From Altericroceibacterium xinjiangense (GTDB lineage: Bacteria; Pseudomonadota; Alphaproteobacteria; Sphingomonadales; Sphingomonadaceae): a stretch of 64,000 nucleotides of DNA. Both the position numbers and the translations under genes were made by a program. The stretch is from the NCBI RefSeq assembly GCF_003958635.1, contig NZ_RSEK01000001.1, positions 186,001 through 250,000 on the forward strand, in the 5' to 3' direction. The notes beneath the pieces were generated by a model, which saw only the letters and a list, made by a program, of their open reading frames with translations, made no database searches and was not told the DNA's origin. Shown here one piece after another: positions 46,859 through 56,397 of the stretch; position 1 is the stretch's first letter; the number at the start of each line of letters is the position of its first letter.

Positions 46859-47373
46859 TCGGCACCGCTCCGCGCCACGGCGCCGAGCTGGACCCGCATC
46901 GGGCCGCTGGCCGCGAACGGCAAGGACAGCGCCGCCTCCCGGGTCGGCCGTTCACCCTCGATCAGTTCCTCATCCACCGCGCGCCCGGTGATCGGGGAGA
47001 CGAGCTGGGGGAACGACGGAGCTTCGTCCGCTGCATCGTTGCTGGCAAGGCGGATCGGATCGGGAGCGCCGACAACCGGCGGCGTACCGAGCTGGGCGAG
47101 CTGCCGCTCCCCTCCGATGAACTGGTCGGCCGTCGGCGCGCTGTAGCCGAAATCGACCCGGTTCCAGCTGGCAAGCTGCTGCTGGCTGGCGCGCGTCTGG
47201 AATTCCGTTTCCAGAAGCATTTTCTGCTGTTCGAGCGCGACGATCCTGCGCTCGGCGGTGACGACCTTGCTGTGGACCGCATTCACCTGGATGTGCAGCA
47301 GCAGATAGAGCCCGGTGCACAAGGCGAGGACGGCGAACCACCCGATCCGGCGAAGACGGCTTTGCTGGGTCAT
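46855..47373 (-). CDS. ftsL: FtsL-like bitopic division protein
   Basis: 172 residues: one membrane helix near the N-terminus ([21 protein letters not shown]) followed by a coiled coil ([30 protein letters not shown]) and a disordered tail. FtsL sequences are poorly conserved; assignment rests on topology and on the rsmH-ftsL-ftsI order. ATGA overlaps with both neighbours. Confidence 0.82.
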   Translation of the reverse strand: MTQQSRLRRIGWFAVLALCTGLYLLLHIQVNAVHSKVVTAERRIVALEQQKMLLETEFQTRASQQQLASWNRVDFGYSAPTADQFIGGERQLAQLGTPPVVGAPDPIRLASNDAADEAPSFPQLVSPITGRAVDEELIEGERPTREAALSLPFAASGPMRVQLGAVARSGAE

Positions 47374-48332
47374 GCGGCCCTCCTGGCTGGCGTTGCGGTG
47401 CGGACGGCGGAGCGCAGCACCGCGGAGCGGGAGCGCGGGTTGCGGGCAATCTCGGCCTCGGAGGCGCGGATCGCCTTGCCCACGCCGGTGAAGGTGGCCG
47501 GATGCTCCCGCGGCGCTTCGGGCAAGTGGCGCGAACCTCCGGCGTTCGCCCCCGATGCATCGCGCAGGAAGTGCTTCACGATCCGGTCCTCAAGGCTGTG
47601 AAAGCTGACCACGGCGAGCCGGCCGCCTTCGCCCAGCAGCGCCTCGGCCTCCAACAGGCCGGTCTGGAGTTCATCCAGTTCGGCGTTCACGTGGATGCGA
47701 ACGGCCTGGAAGCTGCGCGTGGCCGGGTCCTTGGGTGCGCCGGGCCGATAGCCGAGCGCCTTGCGGACTACCCGCGCAAGATCGCCGGTGGTCGACAAGG
47801 GCCGCGCGGCGACGAGTGCTCGGGCGATGCGCCGAGACTGCCGCTCTTCTCCATAGCGGTAGAGCACGTCGGCGATCTCGGCTTCGTCGGCCCGATTCAG
47901 GAAATCGGCCGCGCTTTCGCCTTCCTGGCTCATCCGCATGTCGAGCGGGCCTTCGGTGGAAAAGGCGAAGCCACGGGCCGGCTGGTCCAGCTGCATCGAG
48001 GATACCCCGATGTCCATCACCACGCCGTCCACCCGCGCGACCCCCGCTTGCGCCAAGGCATCGCTCATTTCCGAAAACCGGCGGGGATGAAGCACGAGGC
48101 GCGGCGGGTCCTGTTCGGTTTCGGGCCAGGTCCGCCCCCGCGCGATCGCATCGGGATCGCGATCGAACGCGTGGACCGTGGCGCCAGCCTCGAGCAGCGC
48201 ACGCGTGTAGCCGCCCGCGCCGAAGGTCGCATCGACGATCACGTCGCCCGGCCGGAGGGTGAGCGCTTCGAGCACTTCGTCCAGCAGGACGGGAACATGC
48301 GGGACAGGAGGGAACGCGATCGGCGCGGTCAT
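47370..48332 (-). CDS. rsmH: 16S rRNA (cytosine-1402-N4)-methyltransferase RsmH
   Basis: The start ATG 48332 ([20 protein letters not shown]) is an ATGA overlap with mraZ; the frame to 48434 runs inside mraZ. 320 residues: SAM motif [40 protein letters not shown], and [14 protein letters not shown]. Confidence 0.97.
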   Translation of the reverse strand: MTAPIAFPPVPHVPVLLDEVLEALTLRPGDVIVDATFGAGGYTRALLEAGATVHAFDRDPDAIARGRTWPETEQDPPRLVLHPRRFSEMSDALAQAGVARVDGVVMDIGVSSMQLDQPARGFAFSTEGPLDMRMSQEGESAADFLNRADEAEIADVLYRYGEERQSRRIARALVAARPLSTTGDLARVVRKALGYRPGAPKDPATRSFQAVRIHVNAELDELQTGLLEAEALLGEGGRLAVVSFHSLEDRIVKHFLRDASGANAGGSRHLPEAPREHPATFTGVGKAIRASEAEIARNPRSRSAVLRSAVRTATPARRAA

Positions 48333-48829
48333 CCCTTCTTCCCCTTGGCCAGCGCTTCGGCTTCCAGCTGACGGCAGGCAGCCTGCGCGCCTTCCCAGCC
48401 TTCGCCCATGCGGTAGAGTTCTTCCGGGTTCCACAAGGTGAAGAAAGCGCCGGCGCCTTGGAAGTAGACGCCGCGGTCCATCTGCCCGAGCTCGGCGAGA
48501 TGTTCCGGCATCACGAACCGGCCGCTGGCATCGAAGGGAAGTTCGCTGAAGCCGTAGAGCTGCAGGGCGCGCAGATCGCGATCAAAATCGCGGCCGAGGC
48601 GCAGGGCGCGTTCCTCCTCCCGATCGATCTGGGCTTCGAGCGCGCTGCGGCGGGAGAGGCCGAAGCCGGTCAGGCAGGGCCACTTCTCATGCTTGGACAA
48701 GCAGAGAATGCGGTCACCGCTCGATTCGGTGACGGCTTTGCGGAAGGCGGGAGGCAGCGTGAATCGGCTCTTCTCGCCCTGAAGCGAGAAAGCCTGTCCG
48801 CTGTATCCGATCGGCTGTTCGCCCGCCAC
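48329..48829 (-). CDS. mraZ: transcriptional regulator MraZ
   Basis: About 166 residues with two SpoVT/AbrB-like halves: [16 protein letters not shown] and [16 protein letters not shown]. The annotated start is GTG 48829, which has only a weak ribosome site. Thirteen in-frame codons upstream, an ATT at 48868 lies 3 bases behind AGGAGGTGA, a 9-base complement of the 16S rRNA end; an N-terminal extension (APGNRGYSGAEH) is therefore possible. MraZ represses its own dcw operon in other bacteria. Confidence 0.92.
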   Translation of the reverse strand: MAGEQPIGYSGQAFSLQGEKSRFTLPPAFRKAVTESSGDRILCLSKHEKWPCLTGFGLSRRSALEAQIDREEERALRLGRDFDRDLRALQLYGFSELPFDASGRFVMPEHLAELGQMDRGVYFQGAGAFFTLWNPEELYRMGEGWEGAQAACRQLEAEALAKGKKG

Positions 48830-48868
48830 GTGTTCTGCCCCGGAATAGCCCCGATTGCCTGGCGCAAT

Positions 48869-49396
48869 TCACCTCCTGCAAGCCGCGCGCAAACGCGGCC
48901 CGTCATCCCGCCAGGGATGCATCGCAGGCGAATTGGCCGATTGAAGAAATCCCTATCCCGCGCGGCGGCGGGATGGAAGGGGAAATCACGGGAAGTTTGG
49001 GGACACGGTTGCATCCCATTGTTTTAAGGCCGTTTTTTTCGCCCTACCCTTCGACTTACCCGCACGCGCGGGACCTTCCTGCAGGGCCGGATTTACGCGA
49101 TTTCCCGCAGTATCCCGCGCGCTGAAGCCCTTCCCGCCCGCAAAATCCCCGATTTGCTGAAAGCGGCGAACGGGAGGGGAAGCACCTCTTTTACGGCAAC
49201 CCGATTCGGCTTCCGATCCCACGCCGACGCGACAGCGGTGCGATATGTGCTTTCATGTGCAGCCGGGCGCCCGAAGACTCGTTTCGGACATAGCAAGCGA
49301 AGCCGCAGATGCGCATCGAGGGGGACGCCTGATCGGGCCTGCCACACTGGGGCAAGCCCGATCAGTTGGCCTGGCGCAGGCGCCGCAATTGCTGGC
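48869..49396. other. control region upstream of the dcw cluster
   Basis: 528 bases with no supported gene. It holds the extended ribosome site AGGAGGTGA (minus strand, 48869-48877), the 10-bp-period GGGA array (48970-49003) and an A/T-rich stretch around 49021-49040 (TTTTAAGGC and a run of seven T on the plus strand), a likely promoter neighbourhood. No clear -35/-10 pair could be fixed by eye. Confidence 0.6.
48970..49003 (+). promoter_or_regulatory. four GGGA repeats at 10-bp period: candidate MraZ operator
   Basis: GGGA occurs at 48970, 48980, 48990 and 49000, each exactly one helical turn apart, about 100-170 bases upstream of mraZ. MraZ of other bacteria binds direct repeats of a TGGGN-like core at 10-bp spacing in its own promoter. 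The array is on the strand opposite to mraZ transcription. Confidence 0.7.
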
Positions 49397-49765
49397 CTAG
49401 GGCGCGGCCGGCGGTACATCGTACAATTCAGGCTCCATCTCGGGCACCACCGTTACGGGCGCCGCCGCTGGCTGAGCGGGCACTTCGGGCACTACTCCGG
49501 CGTCGGCCAGCGGGTCGCTCGCGGTATCTTCGGCCTTGGCCGCCATGTCTGCGGGCAAAGGTTCGGCGACGGCTTCCGCTTCGCTCTGCTGTGCGCGGTT
49601 CATGATGACGTTCGCGAGGCCGACGAGCAGGATCATTGCGCCAAGCCCCAGAAGCCCGACCTGCAGGCGCTGAATGGCTTGCGCGCGCGTGCCGGACAGC
49701 GGGCTCATCACCTCGCCTTCCTCATCCCGGGGCGTGCGGACCGGACCAATGGAATTGCCTTGCAT
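49397..49765 (-). CDS. hypothetical single-pass membrane protein
   Basis: About 122 residues from ATG 49765 (MQGNSIGPVRTPRDEE); a longer start at 49834 would overlap cysK. One membrane helix (VGLLGLGAMILLVGLANVIM) is followed by an acidic Ala/Pro-rich tail (VVPEMEPELYDVPPAAP). Not recognised. It lies 23 bases after the cysteine synthase stop, so it may be co-transcribed. It is the first gene beyond the dcw control region. Confidence 0.65.
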   Translation of the reverse strand: MQGNSIGPVRTPRDEEGEVMSPLSGTRAQAIQRLQVGLLGLGAMILLVGLANVIMNRAQQSEAEAVAEPLPADMAAKAEDTASDPLADAGVVPEVPAQPAAAPVTVVPEMEPELYDVPPAAP

Positions 49766-49788
49766 CCCGGCAGGATAAGGCACGAATC

Positions 49789-50784
49789 CTACTTGAGCCA
49801 GTCGAAAACCGGCAGGTTCTTCGCTTCCAGCCATTCACGATTGAACAGGGTCGACAAGTAGCGCAGCCCGCTGTCCGTCAGGATCGTCACGACCCGGCTC
49901 CCGGAACCCAGCTGCTTGCCGAGCGCCACGGCCCCGGCCACGTTGATCCCGGATGAAAGGCCGATGCACAAGCCTTCTTCCCGCAGCAGCCGGGCCACCC
50001 ACTCCAGCCCCTGCTGGTCCGAGACGCGAAACTGCGCATCGACGGGCGCACCTTCCAGATTGGCGGTAATGCGGCTCTGCCCGATACCTTCCGCGACAGA
50101 GGAGCCTTCAGCCTTCAGTTCCCCGCAGGCGTAGTAGTTGTACAGCCCGGCGCCGTGAGGATCGGTCAGCGCAACGCAGATACTTTCGTCGAAGGCTTTC
50201 AGGCCCAGCCCGATCCCCGAGATGGTCCCGCCGGTGCCGGCGGCGCAGGTGAAGCCGTCGATCCGCCCATCCATCTGCTGCCAGATCTCGGGCGCGGTAC
50301 CTTCGATATGCGCCTTGCGGTTGGCGGTATTATCGAACTGGTTGGCCCAGATCGCCCCTTCGGTTTCTTCCGCAAGGCGGCGCGAGGTGTGCACGAAATG
50401 ACCGGGGTTGGCGTACGGCGCGGCAGGGACGAGCACGAGCTCGGCACCAAGCGCGCGCAGCGTGTCCATCTTTTCGCGGCTTTGCGTCTCCGGCATCACG
50501 ATGATCGTGCGGTAGCCCCTGGCGTTGGCGACCAGCGCCAGGCCGATGCCGGTGTTGCCGGCGGTGCCTTCGACGATCGTTCCGCCGGGCTTCAGTTCCC
50601 CCCGGCTTTCCGCGTCCTTCACGATCCACAGCGCAGCCCGGTCCTTTACCGAACCGCCGGGGTTGGTGAACTCGCATTTCGCCCAGATCTCGCAACCCGC
50701 CTCCTCGCTCGGGCCTTTCAGCAGGACGAGCGGGGTGTTGCCGATCAGGTCAAGGGTGTCGCGCAGGACGGGCAGACTGGTCAT
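49789..50784 (-). CDS. cysK: cysteine synthase (O-acetylserine sulfhydrylase)
   Basis: 331 residues, PLP fold type II. LIGNTPLVLLKG, PLP-Lys in NPGGSVKDRAALW, phosphate loop near GTGGTISGIGLGLK, substrate loop EGTAGNTGIGLAL. The symbol cysK is used for function; it could be a cysK2-like paralogue. Confidence 0.92.
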   Translation of the reverse strand: MTSLPVLRDTLDLIGNTPLVLLKGPSEEAGCEIWAKCEFTNPGGSVKDRAALWIVKDAESRGELKPGGTIVEGTAGNTGIGLALVANARGYRTIIVMPETQSREKMDTLRALGAELVLVPAAPYANPGHFVHTSRRLAEETEGAIWANQFDNTANRKAHIEGTAPEIWQQMDGRIDGFTCAAGTGGTISGIGLGLKAFDESICVALTDPHGAGLYNYYACGELKAEGSSVAEGIGQSRITANLEGAPVDAQFRVSDQQGLEWVARLLREEGLCIGLSSGINVAGAVALGKQLGSGSRVVTILTDSGLRYLSTLFNREWLEAKNLPVFDWLK

Positions 50785-50859
50785 TCCAGGGAATTAGGCC
50801 GCAAGCCCGCGCGCCGCAACGCAAATGCTCTCGTCAGGGGTCAAGCCAGCCTTGCCGGC

Positions 50860-51177
50860 TCAATCCTCAGCCGCGATCCGGACCTTGAGTCCGTCGAGGT
50901 CGTCGGTGAAGGGCACCTGGCAGGAAAGCCGCGACGTTTCATTCCGATCGTCGCTGCTGTCGAGCAAGTCGTCCTCATCCGCGCTCATCGCCGGGAGCTT
51001 GTCCTGGAACGCGGGGTCGACATGGACATGGCACGTCGCACAGGAACAGCAGCCGCCGCACAGCGCCAGCAGTTCATCGAAGCCGTTGTCGCGGATCGCT
51101 TCCATGACCGTAAGGCCGGCGTCAGCTTCGACCGCGGTTTCGGTTCCATCGCGCGTCACGACAATCAGCTTGGGCAT
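50860..51177 (-). CDS. adrenodoxin-type [2Fe-2S] ferredoxin, second copy
   Basis: 105 residues with cluster ligands in [13 protein letters not shown] and LSCQVPF; an additional Cys occurs within the motif (GGCC). Shares with the ferredoxin at 6846-7163 the stretches [14 protein letters not shown] and AMSADED and LDGLK. Probably the housekeeping copy serving P450 or other oxygenases elsewhere. Divergent from the AlkA gene by 77 bases. Confidence 0.93.
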   Translation of the reverse strand: MPKLIVVTRDGTETAVEADAGLTVMEAIRDNGFDELLALCGGCCSCATCHVHVDPAFQDKLPAMSADEDDLLDSSDDRNETSRLSCQVPFTDDLDGLKVRIAAED

Positions 51178-51254
51178 GGCTCGTTCGATCTCCTATGGCA
51201 GCGCGAGCTAAGTGAGATGAACGGCTTTGGCAAGCAGAGGGGGCAGGAGAGGCC

Positions 51255-51872
51255 ATGAGACTGGACGCCGAACGCCTGCATGAAGGGCTGGACCGGGTAG
51301 CGGCGACAGAGCCGGCAATCGCCCGGGCGCTGGCGCTGGCAGGCTATCCCGAACCGCGCATCCGCCCCGCAGGCCACTACACGCTGTTGCGCGCGATTGT
51401 CGGCCAGCAAGTCAGCGTCGCTGCCGCCGCTAGCGTGTGGGCCAAGCTGGAGACGTTGCTGGGGGAAGGCGTGGCACCCGATGCACTGCTGGCCGCTGGC
51501 GAAGACGAACTGCGCGCCTGCGGCTTGTCGCGCCAGAAGCAGTCCTACGCCCGTTCCTTGTGCGATCTTGTCGTTCGCGGCGAAGTGGATCTGCACAACT
51601 TGCCGGAAGACGACGAGGAAGCGATCGAACTTCTTACCCGGATCAAGGGGATCGGCCGCTGGTCGGCGGAAATCTACCTGCTGTTCGCCGAAGCAAGGCC
51701 GGACATCTGGCCCGCCGGCGATCTGGCGGTGCAAGCCGGAACCGGACAGATCCTGGGCCTGGCCGAAAGGCCTTCCGAGAAGGCTTTGCGCCAGCGTGCG
51801 GAACCGTGGCGACCCGATCGGGGCGCGGTCGCACTGCTGGCCTGGCACTGCTATAACACCGCCGCGTTGTAG
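51255..51872 (+). CDS. DNA-3-methyladenine glycosylase II (AlkA-like)
   Basis: 205 residues: HhH-GPD superfamily. LLRAIVGQQVSVAAAASVW, the helix-hairpin-helix LLTRIKGIGRWSAEIYLLF and catalytic Asp in WPAGDLAVQ. It lacks the N-terminal AlkA domain, as in short bacterial forms. Removes alkylated purines. Confidence 0.93.
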   Translation: MRLDAERLHEGLDRVAATEPAIARALALAGYPEPRIRPAGHYTLLRAIVGQQVSVAAAASVWAKLETLLGEGVAPDALLAAGEDELRACGLSRQKQSYARSLCDLVVRGEVDLHNLPEDDEEAIELLTRIKGIGRWSAEIYLLFAEARPDIWPAGDLAVQAGTGQILGLAERPSEKALRQRAEPWRPDRGAVALLAWHCYNTAAL

Positions 51873-51984
51873 CAGTGCCGCATTTTCATCGCTGGCACCG
51901 GAGCTTACCTTTCCGCGCAGTTTTCAGACCCTGCTTCTTTCGGTAAGCCTCGCCTGCAGCCCCGCAGCTGCCCAAGGAGAACCA

Positions 51985-53976
51985 ATGTCCACCAGCCCAG
52001 CCGCCCCCGCCCAGCCCCAGCGCACGGACACGCTCATCCCGCGCCAGGCGCTGTTCGGCAATCCCACACGCTCAGCGGGGCGGATCAGCCCGGACGGCCA
52101 GTGGCTGAGCTGGATGGCCCCGTCCAGCGGCGTGATGAACGTGTGGATGGCTCCGGCCAGCGATCCTTCCGCTGCCCGGGTAATGACCAAGGCGACCGAA
52201 CGGCCCATCCCGCAGCATTTCTGGGCGCCCGATTCCCGGAGCATCCTCTATGTGCAGGACAAGGCCGGGGATGAGAATTACCTGCTCTACGGGATCGATG
52301 TCGCCTCCGGACAGGAGCGCGCCCTCACCCCGTTCGACAAGACCCGGGTGCAGGTGGTCGGAACTTCGACCAAGGTCCGTGACTCGATCCTGATCGGCCT
52401 CAACAACCGGGACCCGCGGTTTCACGACGTTCACCGGCTTGACCTGAACTCGGGCGACCTGACGCTTGTGCAGCAGAACGACAGCTACGTCGCGTTCGTC
52501 GCCGACGATGACCTGGCCCTGCGCTGGGCGCTGCGCCAGAACGCTGCGGGCGGAATGGACATGTTCGAGATGCGCGACGGGACAGTTGCCGACGCTCCGC
52601 GCGAAGTCACCAGTCTTGAGGATGCCCTTGCCACCAGCCCGGCCGGGTACACCGCCGATGGCAGGACGCTCTACTGGATCGACAGCCGGGGACGGAACAC
52701 GGCGGCGCTGATCGCGGAAAACACCGAAACGGGCGAAAAGCAGGTCATCGGGCAAAGCGACAAGGCCGATATCGGTTCGGTCATGCAGAACCCGACTACA
52801 GGACAGGTCGAGGCCTACGCAGTCGATTACCTCACGACCGAGTGGAACGCGCTCGATCCCGCGGTGAAGGCTTCGCTGGATTGGCTCGATGGGCGGCTTG
52901 AGGGAGATTTCGGTGTTCAGTCGCGCACCGACGACGATACCAAGTGGGTCGTCTGGAACGATCCGCTGACCGGGCCGAGCAAGGTCTATCTTTTCGACCG
53001 TCCGGCCGGCACGTTGACCGAGTTCTACACCACGCGGCCCGAACTGGCAGGTGCGCCGCTGCAGCCGATGCACCCGGTCGAGATCGCATCACGCGATGGG
53101 CTGACGCTGCCGAGCTATCTGACCCTGCCGCTGGGGAGCGATCCCGACAGGAACGGCGTACCCAACGCGCCGGTGCCCATGATCCTGCTGGTTCACGGCG
53201 GCCCATGGGCGCGCGATTCGTACGGCTTCAACTCCTACCACCAATGGCTGGCGAACCGCGGCTACGCCGTGCTCAGCGTCAACTTCCGCGGATCGACCGG
53301 CTTCGGCAAGGACTTCGTCAACGCCGGCAACCTTGAGTGGGCCGGCAAGATGCACGACGACCTGATCGACGCGGTCGAATGGGCGGTCGGCAAAGGCATC
53401 GCCCAACAAGACCAGATCGCGATCATGGGCGGGTCCTACGGCGGCTACGCCACGCTGGTCGGCCTGACTTCCACGCCCGAAACGTTCGCCTGCGGAGTGG
53501 ATATCGTCGGCCCTTCGAACCTCGAGACCCTGCTTTCTACGATCCCGCCTTACTGGGAGCCGATGGTGAAGCAGTTCCACGAACGGATGGGCAATCCGGA
53601 AACTCCGGAAGGCAAGGCCCTGCTGCAGGATCGGTCCCCGCTCTATAAGGCGGACCGGATCATCAAGCCGCTGCTGATCGGGCAAGGGGCCAACGATCCG
53701 CGCGTGAATCAGGCGGAAAGCGACCAGATCGTTGCCGCGATGGAAAAGGCCGGCATTCCGGTGACCTATGTCGTGTTTCCTGATGAAGGGCATGGGTTCC
53801 ACCGGCCGGAAAACAACATCGGGTTCAACGCGATCGTGGAGAACTTCCTCGCCAGCTGCCTTGGCGGCAGGGCAGAGCCGATTGGCGACGCGGTGAAAAG
53901 CTCCACCGCCGAGATCGCGATGGGCGCGGAACACGTGCGCGGGCTTGGCGGCACGTCGGCCGTGACCGGGGAATGA
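51985..53976 (+). CDS. S9 family prolyl-oligopeptidase-like peptidase
   Basis: About 663 residues from ATG 51985, with AAGGAGA upstream. An N-terminal beta-propeller region (FGNPTRSAGRISPDGQWLSW) precedes an alpha/beta-hydrolase domain from about 370: nucleophile Ser in GGSYGGYATL, Asp in GANDPRVNQAES, His in DEGHGFHRPEN. Related enzymes are usually exported, and a signal-peptide-like stretch (FQTLLLSVSLACSPAAAQG) sits in frame immediately upstream of this ATG but without a standard start codon. Confidence 0.92.
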   Translation: MSTSPAAPAQPQRTDTLIPRQALFGNPTRSAGRISPDGQWLSWMAPSSGVMNVWMAPASDPSAARVMTKATERPIPQHFWAPDSRSILYVQDKAGDENYLLYGIDVASGQERALTPFDKTRVQVVGTSTKVRDSILIGLNNRDPRFHDVHRLDLNSGDLTLVQQNDSYVAFVADDDLALRWALRQNAAGGMDMFEMRDGTVADAPREVTSLEDALATSPAGYTADGRTLYWIDSRGRNTAALIAENTETGEKQVIGQSDKADIGSVMQNPTTGQVEAYAVDYLTTEWNALDPAVKASLDWLDGRLEGDFGVQSRTDDDTKWVVWNDPLTGPSKVYLFDRPAGTLTEFYTTRPELAGAPLQPMHPVEIASRDGLTLPSYLTLPLGSDPDRNGVPNAPVPMILLVHGGPWARDSYGFNSYHQWLANRGYAVLSVNFRGSTGFGKDFVNAGNLEWAGKMHDDLIDAVEWAVGKGIAQQDQIAIMGGSYGGYATLVGLTSTPETFACGVDIVGPSNLETLLSTIPPYWEPMVKQFHERMGNPETPEGKALLQDRSPLYKADRIIKPLLIGQGANDPRVNQAESDQIVAAMEKAGIPVTYVVFPDEGHGFHRPENNIGFNAIVENFLASCLGGRAEPIGDAVKSSTAEIAMGAEHVRGLGGTSAVTGE

Positions 53977-54013
53977 AGGCACGGCCAAGGCATGCGTTCG
54001 AGGGTGATGCGGC

Positions 54014-54805
54014 ATGACCCCCCGGCGCACGATCTTCGTCACCGGGGCCGGATCCGGCATCGGGCGGGCGATCGCCTTGCACTTTGGGCATCAGGGCTGG
54101 TTCGTCGGCCTGGGCGACAACGATCCTGATCGGATGTACGAGACGGAACGGATGCTGCCGGGCGGCTATTCCTATGCCTACTGGATGGACGTCCGCCGGC
54201 GCGACGAATGGGACGACGCGCTGCGCGTGGTCGCCCGGGCTTCGGGCGGGCAGATCGACGTCGTCGCCAACAACGCCGGCGTGGCGGAAAGCGGCACACT
54301 GATGGACTTGTCCGATGAGCAGGTGGAGCACGAACTTTCCGTCAACCTTAGCGGCGCGATCCACGGTGCGCGGGCGGCCTATCGCTATCTGAAGGAAACC
54401 GCGCCCGGTTCGTGCCTGGTGAACACCTCCAGCGCCTCGGGACTTTACGGCGTGCCGGGACTCAACGTCTACGGCGCGACCAAGGCGGCGCTCAAGTCGC
54501 TGAGCGAATCGCTCGACGCCGAATGGGCCGCGGACGGGATCCGGGTGCGCTGCCTGATGCCGGGGTTCGTCGATACCCCGCTGCTGGATGGACACATCGG
54601 GCCCGTAACCGTTCGGGACCACCTGAAAGCGCTCGGACTGGAAGTCCTTTCGCCGGAACAAGTCGCGCAAGCCGCCTGGGATGCCGTCCATGGCGACAAA
54701 CTGCACTGGCCGGTCGGCAAGGACGCACGCCGCCTGACGTTCGCGGCGCGCTGGCTCCCGGGTCGGCTGCGCAGGCAGATGCGGCAGGTCGCGGCGAAAG
54801 GCTAA
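54014..54805 (+). CDS. short-chain dehydrogenase/reductase
   Basis: 263 residues. TGAGSGIG cofactor motif, NNAG ([11 protein letters not shown]), catalytic Ser in [11 protein letters not shown] and YGATK. Asp after the second strand (GLGDNDPDR) suggests NAD(H) rather than NADP(H). Substrate unknown. Its end overlaps the convergent phhB gene by 4 bases. Confidence 0.9.
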   Translation: MTPRRTIFVTGAGSGIGRAIALHFGHQGWFVGLGDNDPDRMYETERMLPGGYSYAYWMDVRRRDEWDDALRVVARASGGQIDVVANNAGVAESGTLMDLSDEQVEHELSVNLSGAIHGARAAYRYLKETAPGSCLVNTSSASGLYGVPGLNVYGATKAALKSLSESLDAEWAADGIRVRCLMPGFVDTPLLDGHIGPVTVRDHLKALGLEVLSPEQVAQAAWDAVHGDKLHWPVGKDARRLTFAARWLPGRLRRQMRQVAAKG

Positions 54806-55092
54806 ACCAGTGCGTCGATGGCCTGCGCCATCTTCACGTCGCGCTGCGACAGCCCGCCGGCGTCGTGGGTAGTCAGGGTGATCTCCACCCGATTGTAGAC
54901 GTTCGACCATTCGGGATGGTGATCGTGCTGTTCGGCCAGCAGGGCGACACGAGTCATGAAACCGAAGGCTTCGCTGAAATCGCGGAAGCGGAACTCCCGC
55001 TCGATGGCAAGCCCGTCGTCCCGCAACGTCCAGTCGGAAAGCTGACGCAACGCTTCCTCGCACTCGGTCGGGGTCAGTTGCGGGATGGGCAT
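54802..55092 (-). CDS. phhB: pterin-4a-carbinolamine dehydratase
   Basis: The start ATG 55092 ([15 protein letters not shown]) follows GAGGAG. 96 residues with the family motif [23 protein letters not shown]. Recycles the pterin cofactor of aromatic amino-acid hydroxylases; none is in the window. Confidence 0.95.
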   Translation of the reverse strand: MPIPQLTPTECEEALRQLSDWTLRDDGLAIEREFRFRDFSEAFGFMTRVALLAEQHDHHPEWSNVYNRVEITLTTHDAGGLSQRDVKMAQAIDALV

Positions 55093-55146
55093 TCGTCGGT
55101 CTCCTCTGCTTGTCCGTCTCTGCGGCATACCCTAACGCATCGCGCA

Positions 55147-55719
55147 ATGGATGGGTGCTCGCTTGTTGCCAAGGATCTTGCCTGCCTTCGGGGGGATCGG
55201 CTGCTGTTCCGGCGCCTGTCGCTTTCGCTCGCGTCCGGTGAGGCGCTGCAGGTTGCCGGGCCGAACGGCACCGGCAAGTCGAGCCTGATCCGCATCCTTG
55301 CGGGACTGCTGCGCCCGTTCGCCGGCACGGTGGAGCGGGACGGCGCGATCGCGCTGCTGAATGAGCGGCCTGCACTCGACGAATACCTGCCGCTCGGCCA
55401 CGCGCTCGGGTTCTGGCAGACGATCGATGGACCGGGGGCAGCTGTGGACCGGCTCGGCCTTGCCGACTTGCTGGATGTCCCGGTGCGGTACCTTTCGACC
55501 GGTCAGCGGAAGCGCGCCGCCCTTGCTCGCCTGATCGGCCAGCGCGCACCGGTCTGGCTGCTGGATGAGCCGCTGAACGGCCTCGACATTGATGCGGCGG
55601 CCGATTGCCAGCGACTGGTTGCTGAACATTGCGGGGACGGCGGCATTGCCATCGTCGCCTCGCACCAGCCGTTCACCCTGCCCGGTGGCAAGCTGGCCAT
55701 CGCGGACTACGCGCCATGA
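55147..55719 (+). CDS. ccmA: cytochrome c biogenesis ATP-binding protein CcmA
   Basis: The start ATG 55147 (MDGCSLVAKDLACLRG) is in frame; the longer frame crosses other genes. 190 residues: Walker A GPNGTGKSS, signature LSTGQRKRAALARL, Walker B VWLLDEP, then LNGLD. Together with CcmB it drives heme handling for c-type cytochrome maturation. ATGA overlap with ccmB. Confidence 0.93.
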   Translation: MDGCSLVAKDLACLRGDRLLFRRLSLSLASGEALQVAGPNGTGKSSLIRILAGLLRPFAGTVERDGAIALLNERPALDEYLPLGHALGFWQTIDGPGAAVDRLGLADLLDVPVRYLSTGQRKRAALARLIGQRAPVWLLDEPLNGLDIDAAADCQRLVAEHCGDGGIAIVASHQPFTLPGGKLAIADYAP

Positions 55720-56375
55720 GCCCGCTGCTGGCCATCCTGAAGCGCGATCTTGCCTTGCTGCTTCCCGGCGGCCGGCGAGGAGGGACACTGCTGCCGCTGC
55801 TGTTTTTCCTGGCGGTGACGGTGCTCTATCCATTCGCGGTCGGGCCGGATGCGCCGCTGCTGGCCCGGACCGGCGGAGGCGTGATATGGGTCGCGGCCCT
55901 GCTGGCAGCGATCCTCCCGCTCGACCGGTTGGTTGCGCCCGATCTCGAACAAGGGTTCTTCGATCAGTGGGCCTTGCGCGGAATTGCGGAGGAAGCCGTC
56001 ATCGCGCTGAGGGTGCTTGCTCATTGGCTGAGCTTCGGTCCGCCGCTGATGATCGCCGCCCTGCCCGCCGCCGCCTTGCTCGGGATCGACGGCCCCACGC
56101 TGAGAACGGTCGAGCTTGGCCTGCTGGTCGGAACACCGGGGCTGGCCGCAATCGGCGTCACGATCGCGGCGCTGACGGTGTCCTTGCGCTCCGGCGCGGC
56201 GATGGCCGGGCTGCTGCTGATCCCGCTGGCGGTGCCAATCCTGATCTTCGGCGCGGGAAGCCTTTCGACCGGCGGCGAAGGCGGCCTTGCGCTGACTGCC
56301 GCGATCAGCCTGCTGCTGGTGGCGATGGCGCCGTTTGCCGGCGGCGCGGCCATTCGGGCCGCGCGCGAGGGCTGA
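55716..56375 (+). CDS. ccmB: heme exporter membrane subunit CcmB
   Basis: The start ATG 55716 is an ATGA overlap with ccmA. 219 residues, about six membrane helices; LAILKRDLALLLPGGRRGGTL at the N-terminus and LDRLVAPDLEQGFFDQWALR match CcmB. The next gene to the right is convergent, so ccmC is not adjacent. Confidence 0.93.
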   Translation: MSPLLAILKRDLALLLPGGRRGGTLLPLLFFLAVTVLYPFAVGPDAPLLARTGGGVIWVAALLAAILPLDRLVAPDLEQGFFDQWALRGIAEEAVIALRVLAHWLSFGPPLMIAALPAAALLGIDGPTLRTVELGLLVGTPGLAAIGVTIAALTVSLRSGAAMAGLLLIPLAVPILIFGAGSLSTGGEGGLALTAAISLLLVAMAPFAGGAAIRAAREG

Positions 56376-56397
56376 CGCTCCCCTTGAGCTCAGCCGT

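Noticed and set aside
55147-56375. CcmAB read as a generic ABC exporter
   Set aside because: The short ATPase with LSTGQRKRAALARL and the CcmB-type membrane partner with ATGA overlap match the cytochrome c maturation pair better.
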